A stretch of DNA of 64,000 bases from Anaerovibrio lipolyticus (GTDB lineage Bacteria; Bacillota; Negativicutes; Selenomonadales; Selenomonadaceae): positions 20,140 through 84,139 of the forward strand of contig NZ_JADYTY010000007.1 of the NCBI RefSeq assembly GCF_021531495.1, given 5' to 3'. Of the stretch, positions 1-9,030 are shown one piece after another (the stretch's first letter is position 1; each line of letters starts with the position of its first letter). A model generated the notes under the pieces. It was not told the origin of the DNA. It saw only the letters and a program-made list of their open reading frames with translations, and made no database searches. Position numbers and translations under genes: made by a program.

Positions 1-83
1 ACAATACCCATGTGGATTTGGAGGAATTTCGTCGGGCCATAGAGGAGATTCTGATTTTGCCATCAAAGGATGAAAAGCATTAG
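1..83 (+). CDS. 3' end of a truncated, unidentified gene
   Basis: An open frame enters from the left edge (codons starting at base 3) and stops at TAG 81-83. Only 26 residues are visible, ending EEILILPSKDEKH, hydrophilic and with no motif I can recognise. It lies 56 bases upstream of rsmB. Genes such as fmt, a DUF116 gene or a small zinc metallopeptidase often sit here in related genomes, but nothing seen in this tail allows a choice between them. Confidence 0.5.
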   Translation, partial: NTHVDLEEFRRAIEEILILPSKDEKH

Positions 84-139
84 AAAAATCGGGATATTCT
101 TCGGCATATTTGATTGACTATAAAGGAGAAGTTTATTTA

Positions 140-1468
140 ATGGATAAGGCAAGGGAAGCGGCTCTGAAAATTATGACTGCTGTCCACCAGCAGGGAGCCT
201 ATGCCAATGTGGCACTGGCCAAGGAGCTAAGACATGGCCAGCTGTCTGATATGGATAGGCGATTTGTGACAGAGCTGGTATATGGTGCTGTCAAGGCAGG
301 GGGAACTCTGGATTGGATTATCAAAAAATATTTGACACGGCCTTGGAACAAGGTTAATCCTTTGGTGCAGGAAATTCTGCGGCTAGGTACTTACCAGCTG
401 CGCTACATGGACAAGGTGCCTGCTTCTGCTGCTTGTAATGAATCTGTGGAACTGGCCAAGAAATTTACCAATCTGGGCGCGACAAAATTTGTTAATGGTG
501 TATTAAGAACTATGGTGCGGGAGCCGGAAAAGGGTAATTTTCCTCAGGGCAAGGGGAATGCTACCCTGCAGCTAGCTTTGTCTCAGCAGCATCCTGAGTG
601 GCTGGTACGCCGTTGGATAAAGGAGTTTGGCTATGAGGAAGCCGAAAAGCTGTGTCAGTTTGACAATCAGCAGGCTCCTTTGACCATTCGCACCAATACC
701 CTGAAAACCAGTCCATCAGAGCTGTTTTTGCAGCTTACTTCTCTGGGGGTAGAGGCAACCCGTAGTCAACTGGTGGACGAAGGCTATGTATTGGAAAATT
801 ACGGTTCACTGGATAATCTGGCTCCTTTGCAGGAGGGCTATTGTCAGGTGCAGGATGAAAGCTCCATGCTGGTAGCTCATGTGGTGGACCCTCAGCCGGG
901 AGAGCTGGTACTGGACGTATGCAGTGCTCCTGGTGGCAAAACTACCCATATGGCAGCTCTTATGGAAAATCGGGGACGGATTGTGGCCTGTGATATTTAT
1001 GACCACAAGCTGCAGAGAGTTATGGAAAATGCGGCCAGGTTGGGCATTAATATTATAGATCCTATGCTGAAGGATGCTAGAGAGATTCATCAGGATTTTT
1101 CTCAGCAGGCGGATAGGGTTCTGGTGGATGCCCCTTGCTCAGGTCTAGGGGTTCTGCGTCGGAAGCCAGATTCCCGCTGGCGCAAAACTCAGCAGTTATT
1201 GAAGGAGCTGCCAGAGCTGCAGTTGGAGATACTAAAAAGCGGTGCAGTCTGTGTTAAGCCGGGAGGAATTTTGGTTTATAGTACCTGTACTATAGCTAGG
1301 GAGGAAAATCAGTCTGTGGTGGAAAAATTCCTTAAGGATAATGCAGAATTTCAGTTGGAGCATACAGGCAGCCGTTTGCCTGTTCCAAGAGAGGATGCAA
1401 TGGTACAGCTTTATCCCCAGCGGGATGGCACAGATGGGTTTTTTATTGCCTGCATGAGGAGAAAATAG
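140..1468 (+). CDS. rsmB: 16S rRNA (cytosine-967-C5)-methyltransferase RsmB
   Basis: This enzyme methylates C967 of 16S rRNA with S-adenosylmethionine, in the cytoplasm on the ribosome. The 442 residues show an N-terminal NusB-like RNA-binding half (about 1-135) followed by a Rossmann methyltransferase domain. SAM motif I LDVCSAPGGKT is near residue 257, and the two catalytic-cysteine motifs VDAPCSGLG (about 328) and YSTCTI (about 380) are intact. I chose ATG 140 because AAAGGAG at 122-128 is correctly spaced; an upstream in-frame TTG at 110 lacks a ribosome binding site. rlmN follows after 3 bases, so the two rRNA-modification genes are probably co-transcribed. Confidence 0.93.
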   Translation: MDKAREAALKIMTAVHQQGAYANVALAKELRHGQLSDMDRRFVTELVYGAVKAGGTLDWIIKKYLTRPWNKVNPLVQEILRLGTYQLRYMDKVPASAACNESVELAKKFTNLGATKFVNGVLRTMVREPEKGNFPQGKGNATLQLALSQQHPEWLVRRWIKEFGYEEAEKLCQFDNQQAPLTIRTNTLKTSPSELFLQLTSLGVEATRSQLVDEGYVLENYGSLDNLAPLQEGYCQVQDESSMLVAHVVDPQPGELVLDVCSAPGGKTTHMAALMENRGRIVACDIYDHKLQRVMENAARLGINIIDPMLKDAREIHQDFSQQADRVLVDAPCSGLGVLRRKPDSRWRKTQQLLKELPELQLEILKSGAVCVKPGGILVYSTCTIAREENQSVVEKFLKDNAEFQLEHTGSRLPVPREDAMVQLYPQRDGTDGFFIACMRRK

Positions 1469-1471
1469 GCT

Positions 1472-2509
1472 ATGGAAAATATTTTTGGCAAAAATCTGGC
1501 TGAATTAACAGAGCTGGTTCTAGGTCTTGGCCTGCCTAAATTCAGAGGCAAGCAGCTGGCAGAATGGCTTTACAAGCGAAGTGTTACTGATTTTCAGCAG
1601 ATGCAGAATCTTCCCAAGGATATGCGTAATAAATTGGCAGAGGGCTATGTAATTGATAGGGCCGCCAGAGTGGATCAGATGGATTCCGGGGATGGCAAAA
1701 CCTCCAAATTCCTGCTGAATTTTTCTGATGGTTCCGGGGTGGAAACTGTTTTGATGCGTCAGCCCTATGGCAATAGCATTTGTGTATCTTCTCAGGTAGG
1801 CTGTAATATGGGCTGTCGTTTTTGTGCCTCCACCTTACATGGTATGGTGCGGAATCTTACCCCTGGGGAAATGCTGGCCCAGACCTACTATATAAACGAT
1901 TTACTGGCCAAAGAGGGACAGAAGGTTGACACTATTGTTATTATGGGTTCAGGGGAACCTTTAAATAATTATGATAATGTGTTGGCTTATATTCGCCTGC
2001 TCCATGAGGATTATTGCCTTGGCATGAGCTATCGCAGTATTACCCTGTCTACTTCTGGCATTGTGCCTAATATTTATAAATTGGCTGCTGAGGAGCTGCC
2101 TATTACCCTTTCTATTTCCCTTCATGCTCCAGAGGATGAACTGCGTTCTGAGTTGATGCCTATTAATCGCAAATATCCTTTGGCAGATGTATTGAAGGCA
2201 GGACGGGATTATGGCCAGTCCACTGGCAGACGGGTAACCTATGAATATATATTGATAGATGGGGTTAATGACAATCTTAAGCAGGCCAGAGAGCTGGCTT
2301 CCCTGCTAAGGGGACAGCTGGCCAGTGTGAACCTTATTCCTATCAATCCTGTGGCGGAAAGGGATTGGCGGCGTCCGTCTCTGGCTCGTATAGAGTTTTT
2401 TGCCAATTATCTGACGGAGCATCATATTACGGCTACAGTTAGACGGGAAATGGGCAATGATATACAGGCTGCCTGTGGACAGCTTCGCAACAAGCATTTG
2501 GATCAATGA
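1472..2509 (+). CDS. rlmN: 23S rRNA A2503 / tRNA A37 C2-methyltransferase RlmN
   Basis: A radical-SAM enzyme that methylates carbon 2 of A2503 in 23S rRNA, and in many bacteria A37 of some tRNAs. At 345 residues it has the usual length. The radical-SAM cluster motif C-x3-C-x2-C reads CNMGCRFCAS near residue 111. Next comes the MGSGEPLNNYDNV region, and a C-terminal cysteine in DIQAACGQL (about 334) is expected to be the methyl-carrying residue. It follows rsmB by 3 bases. The operon seems to end here, since a new promoter precedes the next gene. Confidence 0.95.
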   Translation: MENIFGKNLAELTELVLGLGLPKFRGKQLAEWLYKRSVTDFQQMQNLPKDMRNKLAEGYVIDRAARVDQMDSGDGKTSKFLLNFSDGSGVETVLMRQPYGNSICVSSQVGCNMGCRFCASTLHGMVRNLTPGEMLAQTYYINDLLAKEGQKVDTIVIMGSGEPLNNYDNVLAYIRLLHEDYCLGMSYRSITLSTSGIVPNIYKLAAEELPITLSISLHAPEDELRSELMPINRKYPLADVLKAGRDYGQSTGRRVTYEYILIDGVNDNLKQARELASLLRGQLASVNLIPINPVAERDWRRPSLARIEFFANYLTEHHITATVRREMGNDIQAACGQLRNKHLDQ

Positions 2510-2544
2510 TAGCTATTATCATATTATAAGAAAATGGAGAGGCA

Positions 2545-2573
2545 TTTTCTTTGTACAATATAAGGGTTATAAT
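2545..2573 (+). promoter_or_regulatory. Promoter of the FHA-PP2C-FtsW-PBP-PknB operon
   Basis: TATAAT at 2568-2573 lies 17 bases after TTTTCT (2545-2550). The first gene starts 37 bases downstream. The surrounding 40 bases (about 2537-2576) are nearly identical to the block in front of hsdR (57784-57823), including GGCATTTTCTTTG and GTTATAATA in the same spacing. Confidence 0.6.
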
Positions 2574-2609
2574 AGATAAGTAAAGCTTTCCATAGGAGGT
2601 TCGATTTTT

Positions 2610-3359
2610 ATGTCAATAGGCAAGCTCGAATCATTTTTAGAGACTCATATAGAGGGATTTTTTAACCGCAAGCTAGGCGGTGCTGTTGAGCAATCAGAGA
2701 TTATGAAGCAGATGGAGCGGGAGCTTTTGCACCGCCGCAAAAAAGGCCACAAGGAAACTATAGTGCCTAACTGCTTTTATATAGAATTGACGCCGGGGGA
2801 TTATCAGCGGCTTTGTGTCCGGAAATTTTTGGATGATCTGTATATCCAGGCGGAAAAACTGGTTATTAGCAATGATTGTTTTATGGATGGGGATTTATCT
2901 ATTACCATTAATAGCGATGAAAATATTGACAAGGGAACCTGTGTGGTAACAGCCAATTTTACAGATGATGAAGATATTGACTCCATACCACAGCAGGTGG
3001 AATGTAACACCATTATTTTGGATAAATCAGAATTCAATCCTCCTATGAATTTGCCAGTGGAATACAAAACTGTTAGTCTGCTGGCTTTGGAGGGACCGGA
3101 TATAGATTCATATTTGGAATTTGGTGAAAAACAGATTTATATTGGCAGACGGGTAAATAATGATTTTATTTTGACAGATGGGAATGCTTCCAGAGTACAT
3201 GCCTATATTGCCTATGAAAGACATAGACATATTCTCTATGATGCAGATAGTCTGAATGGTACCTTTGTCAATGGACAAAGAGTGTTATCTCCTCAACTGC
3301 TTCATGCAGGAGATGAGATTACTATTGGTGAGACAGTATTGCTGTATGAGGTGATATAA
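2610..3359 (+). CDS. DUF3662/FHA domain protein (FhaA-like)
   Basis: A 249-residue protein with an N-terminal DUF3662-like region (about 1-120; basic stretch RELLHRRKKGHKET) and a C-terminal forkhead-associated domain (about 170-247). The FHA domain carries the expected phosphothreonine-binding pattern IGRRVNNDF, then SRVHAYI and NGTFVNG. FHA domains bind phosphothreonine peptides. In actinobacteria the equivalent protein is a substrate of PknB and acts in wall synthesis. Here it opens an operon with a second FHA protein, a PP2C phosphatase, wall-synthesis proteins and PknB, so the same role is inferred. RBS AGGAGG lies at 2595-2600, with ATG at 2610. Confidence 0.88.
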   Translation: MSIGKLESFLETHIEGFFNRKLGGAVEQSEIMKQMERELLHRRKKGHKETIVPNCFYIELTPGDYQRLCVRKFLDDLYIQAEKLVISNDCFMDGDLSITINSDENIDKGTCVVTANFTDDEDIDSIPQQVECNTIILDKSEFNPPMNLPVEYKTVSLLALEGPDIDSYLEFGEKQIYIGRRVNNDFILTDGNASRVHAYIAYERHRHILYDADSLNGTFVNGQRVLSPQLLHAGDEITIGETVLLYEVI

Positions 3360-3815
3360 ATGCAAGCTACAGCCATGATTATAAAGGTCCTTAGTGTGGG
3401 ACTGCAATATGGCATGCTTTTCTTTTTGTTGTATTTTGTGTATAAGGCAGTAAGGTTTATGGCAAAAGATGCCAAGCCGGTGGTGGAGGATATCTATGCA
3501 GAATCCCAGATAACTCCAGATGAGGCAGTGCTGACGGTTTTGGAGGCTGCGGATGAAGCTATGGTAGGCAGGCGCTTTGCCTTTGGCCAAAGCATTTCTA
3601 TTGGCAGAGGGGCAGATAATGATATTGTCATTCAGGATGGCTATGTGTCCCATCATCATGCAGTGGTAGAGCTGATGAATAATTTGTATGTAATACAGGA
3701 TTTGGGAAGTGTAAATAGAACCTATGTAAATGGCCAGGAGATTAATGGCCGTCAATATCTGCAATCTGGAGATATTATTAACATAGGTACTGTAAGCTTC
3801 CAGTTTGGGCGGTGA
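3360..3815 (+). CDS. Membrane-anchored FHA domain protein (FhaB-like)
   Basis: A 151-residue protein with one N-terminal membrane segment (about 10-32, hydrophobic and starting right after the Met) and a C-terminal cytoplasmic FHA domain (about 75-148). The domain shows IGRGADNDIVI, VSHHHAVVE and SVNRTYVNG. Its ATG directly follows the TAA of the previous FHA gene, and its TGA overlaps the GTG of the phosphatase gene, so translation is tightly coupled. It probably reads PknB phosphorylation at the membrane; that is inferred from family and context. Confidence 0.88.
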   Translation: MQATAMIIKVLSVGLQYGMLFFLLYFVYKAVRFMAKDAKPVVEDIYAESQITPDEAVLTVLEAADEAMVGRRFAFGQSISIGRGADNDIVIQDGYVSHHHAVVELMNNLYVIQDLGSVNRTYVNGQEINGRQYLQSGDIINIGTVSFQFGR

Positions 3816-4534
3816 AAAAGTTGATAGAAGTATTTCAGATGTCAGATATAGGATTGCACCGCAATCTTAATGAGGACAGCCTGCTGTGCAGACCGCCTTC
3901 AGATTTTGCTGTGGCTGATGGCATGGGTGGCCATGTGGCCGGCGAAGTAGCCAGCCATATCTTTACAGCCACTATGGAGGAGCTGTTAGCTCAGCGGGGA
4001 CAGAATATGGATCAGGATGGCCTGCGGGAAATAGTTATTGCCGGCAATCGGGCTATTTTGTCCAGTATCCGCTCTCATCCAGAACGGAAGGGAATGGGTA
4101 CAACGGCCACTTGCCTCCATTTGGGCCAAGGCAAGGGGATTTGGGCTCATGTAGGAGATAGCCGTTTGTATCTTCTGCGCCAAGGTAATATGCGGCAGCT
4201 TACCCAGGATCATACCTATGTAAATGATTTGATTGCCAGTGGCAGTATTACTCCTTTGGAGGCAGAAAATCATCCCAAGCGGAATATGCTGCTGCGAGCT
4301 GTAGGAGTTGAAGAATTTGTTCAGGTAGATACAGGGGAATTTACTCTGGAAACTGGAGATATTATGCTTCTGTGTTCTGATGGCCTTACCAATATGGTAA
4401 CAGAGGAGGCTATTAGAACGGTGCTGGAGGCCAAAAACTGTACCAATCCGGCGGCTTCTTTGGTGGATTGTGCCAAGGCTGGCGGAGGCTTAGATAATAT
4501 AAGTGTTATCGTGGTGAAATATCATGAAGAATAA
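3812..4534 (+). CDS. PP2C-type serine/threonine phosphatase (Stp/PrpC)
   Basis: A 240-residue metal-dependent phosphatase expected to reverse PknB phosphorylation. Metal-coordinating motifs are present: ADGMGGHVAGE near residue 34, GDSRLY near 115, CSDGLTNM near 190 and the C-terminal GGGLDNISVIVV with its Asp (about 227). The GTG start overlaps the previous stop, and the next gene starts inside its last codons (11-base overlap). The phosphatase/kinase pair enclosing wall polymerase genes is the standard Firmicutes/actinobacterial arrangement. Confidence 0.94.
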   Translation: MKKLIEVFQMSDIGLHRNLNEDSLLCRPPSDFAVADGMGGHVAGEVASHIFTATMEELLAQRGQNMDQDGLREIVIAGNRAILSSIRSHPERKGMGTTATCLHLGQGKGIWAHVGDSRLYLLRQGNMRQLTQDHTYVNDLIASGSITPLEAENHPKRNMLLRAVGVEEFVQVDTGEFTLETGDIMLLCSDGLTNMVTEEAIRTVLEAKNCTNPAASLVDCAKAGGGLDNISVIVVKYHEE

Positions 4535-5768
4535 AAGCCTCATATTATTGGGGATAGATGCAGGAATTATGCTGGTGGGGCTGAGTATTTTGCTGTTGAA
4601 GCAGTACCCCAATCAGGATTATACCGTGTTGTGCTGGGCTGGAGGGGCCATTGCTGCTTCCTTTGCGGTTCAGCTGTTCCTGCTAAAAAGTAATTTTACT
4701 CAGGATCAGTGGCTGCTGCCTATGGTGATGTTCTTTGCCAGCATTGGCGTCGTGATGCTGGGTAGGTTGAAGCCGGTGCTGTGTATACCACAGCTTAGGT
4801 GGTTGATTATAGGCTTGGCAGTGCTGTTGGTGGTACTGCGCCTTTCCAGCAAGCTGCGGGAGCTAATGCAGTATCAATATATTCTAGGGATTTTGACCTT
4901 GATAGTTTTATGCTTATCCTTGATTTTTGGTACAGAGATTGGCGGTAGTAAAAACTGGTTGGTTTTGGGACCTTTTCAGGTGCAGCCTTCGGAATTTGGT
5001 AAAATTCTGCTGGTGCTGTTTCTGGCAGCCTATCTGTCAGACCATAAGCAGGTACTGCAAGATGCCCAGCGTAGCTTTGGGCCTCTCAAGCTGCCACCTT
5101 TGAGGTTTATTGCTCCTTTGCTTTGCATATGGGGCATGGCTATATTGATGTTTGTGGTGCAAAGGGATTTGGGCTCTGCTTTGCTGTTTTTCTGCATGGC
5201 GGTGTTTATGACCTATATGGCTACCGGCAGCAAATCCTATGTTTTTATAGCTTTGGGATTTTTTATGGCAGGAGCCTGCCTAAGCTACCAGCTATTTGGT
5301 CATGTACGGGTAAGATTTGATATTTGGCTGAATCCCTGGGTGGATCCTGCTGGTCAGGCCTATCAGGTGGTGCAATCCCTTTTTGCCTTTGCCGCCGGGG
5401 GAACCTGGGGCACTGGCTTGACTCACGGACATCCGGGGCTGATACCGGAGGTGCACACAGATTTTATTTTTTCGGCTATTGGGGAGGAGCTGGGGCTTAT
5501 AGGCTGTACAGCTGTTATGCTGGCCTATACACTGTTCTTTTATCGTGGCATATCCATTGCTCTGGCTTGTCGTCAGGAGCTATATATGCTGATTGCCGCA
5601 GGACTGTCCATTAGCTTTTATCTACAGGCCTTTATCATTATTGCCGGGGTAACAAAATTTCTGCCTTTGACAGGTATTACCCTGCCCTTTATCAGTTATG
5701 GCGGCAGCTCTATGGTATCCGGCTTTATTATGCTAGGCTTGTTAATGGCTATGGCCAAAAAGGAGTAG
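4524..5768 (+). CDS. FtsW/RodA/SpoVE (SEDS) peptidoglycan polymerase
   Basis: A 414-residue polytopic membrane protein of the SEDS family, the glycosyltransferases that polymerise lipid II together with a cognate class B PBP. About ten hydrophobic segments are visible. Family signatures include GSKNWLVLGPFQVQPSE (about 142-158) and the C-terminal LPFISYGGSSM (about 390). The PBP gene follows 2 bases later, as expected for a SEDS-bPBP pair. I cannot tell from sequence alone whether it serves division or elongation, so no symbol is given. Confidence 0.93.
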   Translation: MKNKSLILLGIDAGIMLVGLSILLLKQYPNQDYTVLCWAGGAIAASFAVQLFLLKSNFTQDQWLLPMVMFFASIGVVMLGRLKPVLCIPQLRWLIIGLAVLLVVLRLSSKLRELMQYQYILGILTLIVLCLSLIFGTEIGGSKNWLVLGPFQVQPSEFGKILLVLFLAAYLSDHKQVLQDAQRSFGPLKLPPLRFIAPLLCIWGMAILMFVVQRDLGSALLFFCMAVFMTYMATGSKSYVFIALGFFMAGACLSYQLFGHVRVRFDIWLNPWVDPAGQAYQVVQSLFAFAAGGTWGTGLTHGHPGLIPEVHTDFIFSAIGEELGLIGCTAVMLAYTLFFYRGISIALACRQELYMLIAAGLSISFYLQAFIIIAGVTKFLPLTGITLPFISYGGSSMVSGFIMLGLLMAMAKKE

Positions 5769-5770
5769 CT

Positions 5771-7162
5771 ATGGGTGATAAGACAATCAAAAAGCAGATT
5801 CTTCATTGCAGTCTCTTTTTGCTAGGCTGTTTTGGTCTATTGTTTTGTTATCTGCTTTATATAGACTTTATTCAAGGTCCAGAGCTGAATGCCAATCCCT
5901 TGAATCGCAGGGGAGCAGCTTTGGATATGGTCAGGGGCAGTATATTGGATGTTCATGGTGAAAAGCTGGCCTACAGCGATGCACCGGGACAGCGCAGCTA
6001 TCCCTATGGGGCAGCTATGGCTCCTGTTACTGGTTATGTAGGGGAGACCTTGGGCAGTGCCGGTCTGGAAAGTACCTTGGGAGATGAGCTATCTGGTCAG
6101 TCAAGACAACTGCGGGGCATGGGGCCTATAGGACAGCTGTTGCAGGCTGATAGAGGTAATGATATTAAGCTGACAGTGGATGCCAGATTGCAGCAGCTAG
6201 CCTATGATGCTCTTGGGGAGTATCGAGGCGCTGTAGTGGTGCTGGACGCCAATACTGGGGCTGTACTGGCCCTGGTTAGCAAGCCAGCAGTGGACCCTTC
6301 TGTGGTGGAGGCTCAGTGGTCAGAGCTGTCTAACCGGCAGGATAGTCCTTTGCTGAATAGAGCTGCTCAGGGCTTATACCCACCTGGCTCAACTATTAAG
6401 GCAATGATGGCAGATGCAGCTTTGGATGAAAAGGTTACAGATTTGAATGAAACCTTTAATTGTACAGGCAAGCTGCAAATTGGTAATGAGTATATCGAGG
6501 AAAGTCACGGAGCTGTCCACGGCAAGGTAAATCTAAAGGAGGCTTTGACTCATTCCTGTAATTTTACCTTTGGTACATTGGCTATGCGGATGGGAAGCAG
6601 TGGCTTGCAGGATGCTTTCCAGCGTTTTGGTTTTGCGGATACCTTTCAGGGAGAAATACAGGAAACTGCCTCTCATTTGCCGGATTTTGGCAAGCTGGAG
6701 CAGGGAGATATTGCCCAGCTAGGTCTAGGCCAGTCCTCCCTGCTGGTAACGCCTTTGCGGATGGCTATGCTGGCTCAGGCCTTTGCCAATGGTGGCAAAA
6801 TGATGGTGCCTTACATGGTGGATGCAGTAATTTCGCCTCAGGGCTTATGTATTCGCAAGGGAGAGCCTGCTCAATGGCGGGAGGTTACTACCAGTCAGCG
6901 GGCAGCTTTGATTAATAGTTATATGGAGAATGTAGTAGAAAATGGTACTGGCGGCGCTGCAGCCGTATCTGGTATCAAGGTGAGAGGCAAAACTGGCACA
7001 GCAGAAAATAGTGCTGGTGCTGATCACGGTTGGTTTATTGGCTCGGCAGAGCTGCCAGGCAGAACCATAGCCTTTGGGATTATTGTGGAAAATAGTGGCG
7101 GTGGTGGCTCCACAGCAGCACCTATTGCCCGGAGAATTATACAGGATTTAATGAATAGATAA
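5771..7162 (+). CDS. Class B penicillin-binding protein (transpeptidase)
   Basis: A 463-residue bitopic protein with a short cytoplasmic N-terminus, one membrane segment (about 12-30) and a periplasmic/extracytoplasmic transpeptidase domain. The catalytic triad motifs are all present: STIK in YPPGSTIKAMM (Ser about 207), SCN (about 263) and KTGTAEN (about 407). The pedestal domain is short, as in PbpA-type proteins next to PknB. It is paired with the upstream SEDS polymerase for peptidoglycan crosslinking. Confidence 0.93.
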   Translation: MGDKTIKKQILHCSLFLLGCFGLLFCYLLYIDFIQGPELNANPLNRRGAALDMVRGSILDVHGEKLAYSDAPGQRSYPYGAAMAPVTGYVGETLGSAGLESTLGDELSGQSRQLRGMGPIGQLLQADRGNDIKLTVDARLQQLAYDALGEYRGAVVVLDANTGAVLALVSKPAVDPSVVEAQWSELSNRQDSPLLNRAAQGLYPPGSTIKAMMADAALDEKVTDLNETFNCTGKLQIGNEYIEESHGAVHGKVNLKEALTHSCNFTFGTLAMRMGSSGLQDAFQRFGFADTFQGEIQETASHLPDFGKLEQGDIAQLGLGQSSLLVTPLRMAMLAQAFANGGKMMVPYMVDAVISPQGLCIRKGEPAQWREVTTSQRAALINSYMENVVENGTGGAAAVSGIKVRGKTGTAENSAGADHGWFIGSAELPGRTIAFGIIVENSGGGGSTAAPIARRIIQDLMNR

Positions 7163-7189
7163 ATTTTGCAAAATAGGGGGTAAAGTTTC

Positions 7190-8992
7190 ATGATACAGCG
7201 TATTTTAGCCAGACGTTATGAGCTGCAGGAGCTTATTGGCGGTGGCGGCATGGCTGATGTGTACAAGGCGCAGGATAAGCTGCTGGATAGGGCAGTTGCC
7301 GTAAAAATTCTGCATCAGCAATATGCCAACGATGCAGAATTCGTGGAAAAATTCCGTCGAGAGGCTACAGCAGCAGCCAAGCTGGCTCATCCCAATATTG
7401 TCAATATCTACGATGTTGGGGAGGATGGGGGAAGCCAATACATTGTTATGGAATATGTATCAGGCCCTACCCTGAAGGAGGTTATCCAGCAGAAGGGCTG
7501 TTTGGAGCCTATAGAGGCTGTTCGGATTGCCAAGGAAATAGCCAGCGCTTTGGAATCTGCCCATAGAAATAATTTGGTTCATTGTGATATTAAGCCTCAT
7601 AACATTCTGGTTATGCCTGATGGTCATATCAAGGTAACTGATTTTGGTATTGCCAGAGCAGTTTCTGCTTCTACCATGACCTACAGCGGCAGCGTCATGG
7701 GCTCTGTGCATTATTTTTCTCCAGAGCAGGCTAAGGGGACGGTGATTACCACTAAATCAGATGTTTATTCTCTGGGGGTGGTTCTTTACGAAATGTTGAC
7801 CGGGCAGCTGCCTTTTAATGGTGAGACCTCTGTTAGCATTGCCCTGAAGCATTTGCAGGAGGAGCCAGTGCCTATTAGACAGCTGAATCCATCTATACCT
7901 CCAGTGCTGGAGGCTATTGTGCAAAAGGCTATGTCCAAGGATCCTGCCGATAGGCCTAACAGTACGGAGTTATACGCTGATTTGAATCAGGCCAAAGCCA
8001 TGCTGGCAGACAGAGGGACTAGCCAGGAAGCAGTTTCCAATGATCCTTTTGCTACCAGAATGATACCTCGCATCACGCCGGAGATGATGGCTGAGCAGAG
8101 GTCAGAACGTCCTGCTAATAAGCCAATAGGCAGTAGAGAAGATTATCAGCCTCAGTACCAGCCACAGGAAGAAAAATCCATTTTTAAATCCAAGAGCTTT
8201 ATTGCTGTTTTGGTGGGTATTTTGCTCATGGGCTTTTTTGTAGGTTCCTTCCTATCCTTTGGCAAGTTCTGGAGCTCTGCGGAAATCAACGTGCCAGATG
8301 TGGTAGGCAAGTCCTCTGTGGTGGCGCAGCAGATTTTGGAGGATAAGAATTTGCGGGTAAAGATAGTGGAGGCCAATGATGATTCGGTGCCAGCCGGTCA
8401 GGTGGTTTCTCAATATCCAGAAGCGGGAGCCAAGGTTAAGGAACAGCGTCTGGTTACCATTACTGTCAGCAAGGGTGGTCAGGAGCTGACCATGCCGGAT
8501 TTGAAAAGCATGAGCCGCAGTAATGCTGAGGAAAAGCTGAAGAAGATGGGCTTGAAGCTTGGTGCTGTTTTTGAGGAAAATGCCAAGGAACCTGCAGGTA
8601 CAGTTATTAATCAGGACCCAAGAAGCGGTTCCAAGATTACCAAAGGACAGACAGTGGATATTACTGTAAGTCTAGGTGAGAAAAAGAAGGAAATTACAGT
8701 TCAGAACTATACTGGACTTAGTGTAGATAGTGCTAAATCTAATTTGGAGGCCAATGGCCTGTCCCTGGGGGGAATTAGTGAGGAAGCTAGCACAAGGCCA
8801 AAGGGAACTGTTATCGGTCAGAGTCCGTCAGCAGGCAGTACCACCACTGAAGGCGGTAGTGTCAGCCTGATTATATCCTCTGGCAGCAGTGGTGGAGCCA
8901 AGAGTGATAACAATCAGGCTCCTACCCCTTCAGCAGCTACTGCCAAGGGCAAAACTGATGCTGGCAAATCCAGCACCGGTGCAGCTCAGTAA
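7190..8992 (+). CDS. pknB: PASTA-domain serine/threonine protein kinase PknB/PrkC
   Basis: A 600-residue eukaryotic-like kinase. The N-terminal kinase domain (about 8-270) has the glycine loop GGGGMADVYKA, lysine in AVKILH (about 39), catalytic loop HCDIKPHN (about 131) and DFG (about 152). A membrane segment lies near 338-362. Three PASTA repeats follow (about 368-435, 438-504, 506-572) and then a low-complexity Ser/Ala/Gly tail. PASTA domains sense muropeptides or lipid II outside the membrane. The usual HRD is HCD here. It closes the FHA/PP2C/wall operon and probably phosphorylates those partners. Confidence 0.95.
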   Translation: MIQRILARRYELQELIGGGGMADVYKAQDKLLDRAVAVKILHQQYANDAEFVEKFRREATAAAKLAHPNIVNIYDVGEDGGSQYIVMEYVSGPTLKEVIQQKGCLEPIEAVRIAKEIASALESAHRNNLVHCDIKPHNILVMPDGHIKVTDFGIARAVSASTMTYSGSVMGSVHYFSPEQAKGTVITTKSDVYSLGVVLYEMLTGQLPFNGETSVSIALKHLQEEPVPIRQLNPSIPPVLEAIVQKAMSKDPADRPNSTELYADLNQAKAMLADRGTSQEAVSNDPFATRMIPRITPEMMAEQRSERPANKPIGSREDYQPQYQPQEEKSIFKSKSFIAVLVGILLMGFFVGSFLSFGKFWSSAEINVPDVVGKSSVVAQQILEDKNLRVKIVEANDDSVPAGQVVSQYPEAGAKVKEQRLVTITVSKGGQELTMPDLKSMSRSNAEEKLKKMGLKLGAVFEENAKEPAGTVINQDPRSGSKITKGQTVDITVSLGEKKKEITVQNYTGLSVDSAKSNLEANGLSLGGISEEASTRPKGTVIGQSPSAGSTTTEGGSVSLIISSGSSGGAKSDNNQAPTPSAATAKGKTDAGKSSTGAAQ

Positions 8993-9030
8993 ATTCGTGG
9001 GAAATAGGATGTGCATATAGGAGAATTGCT

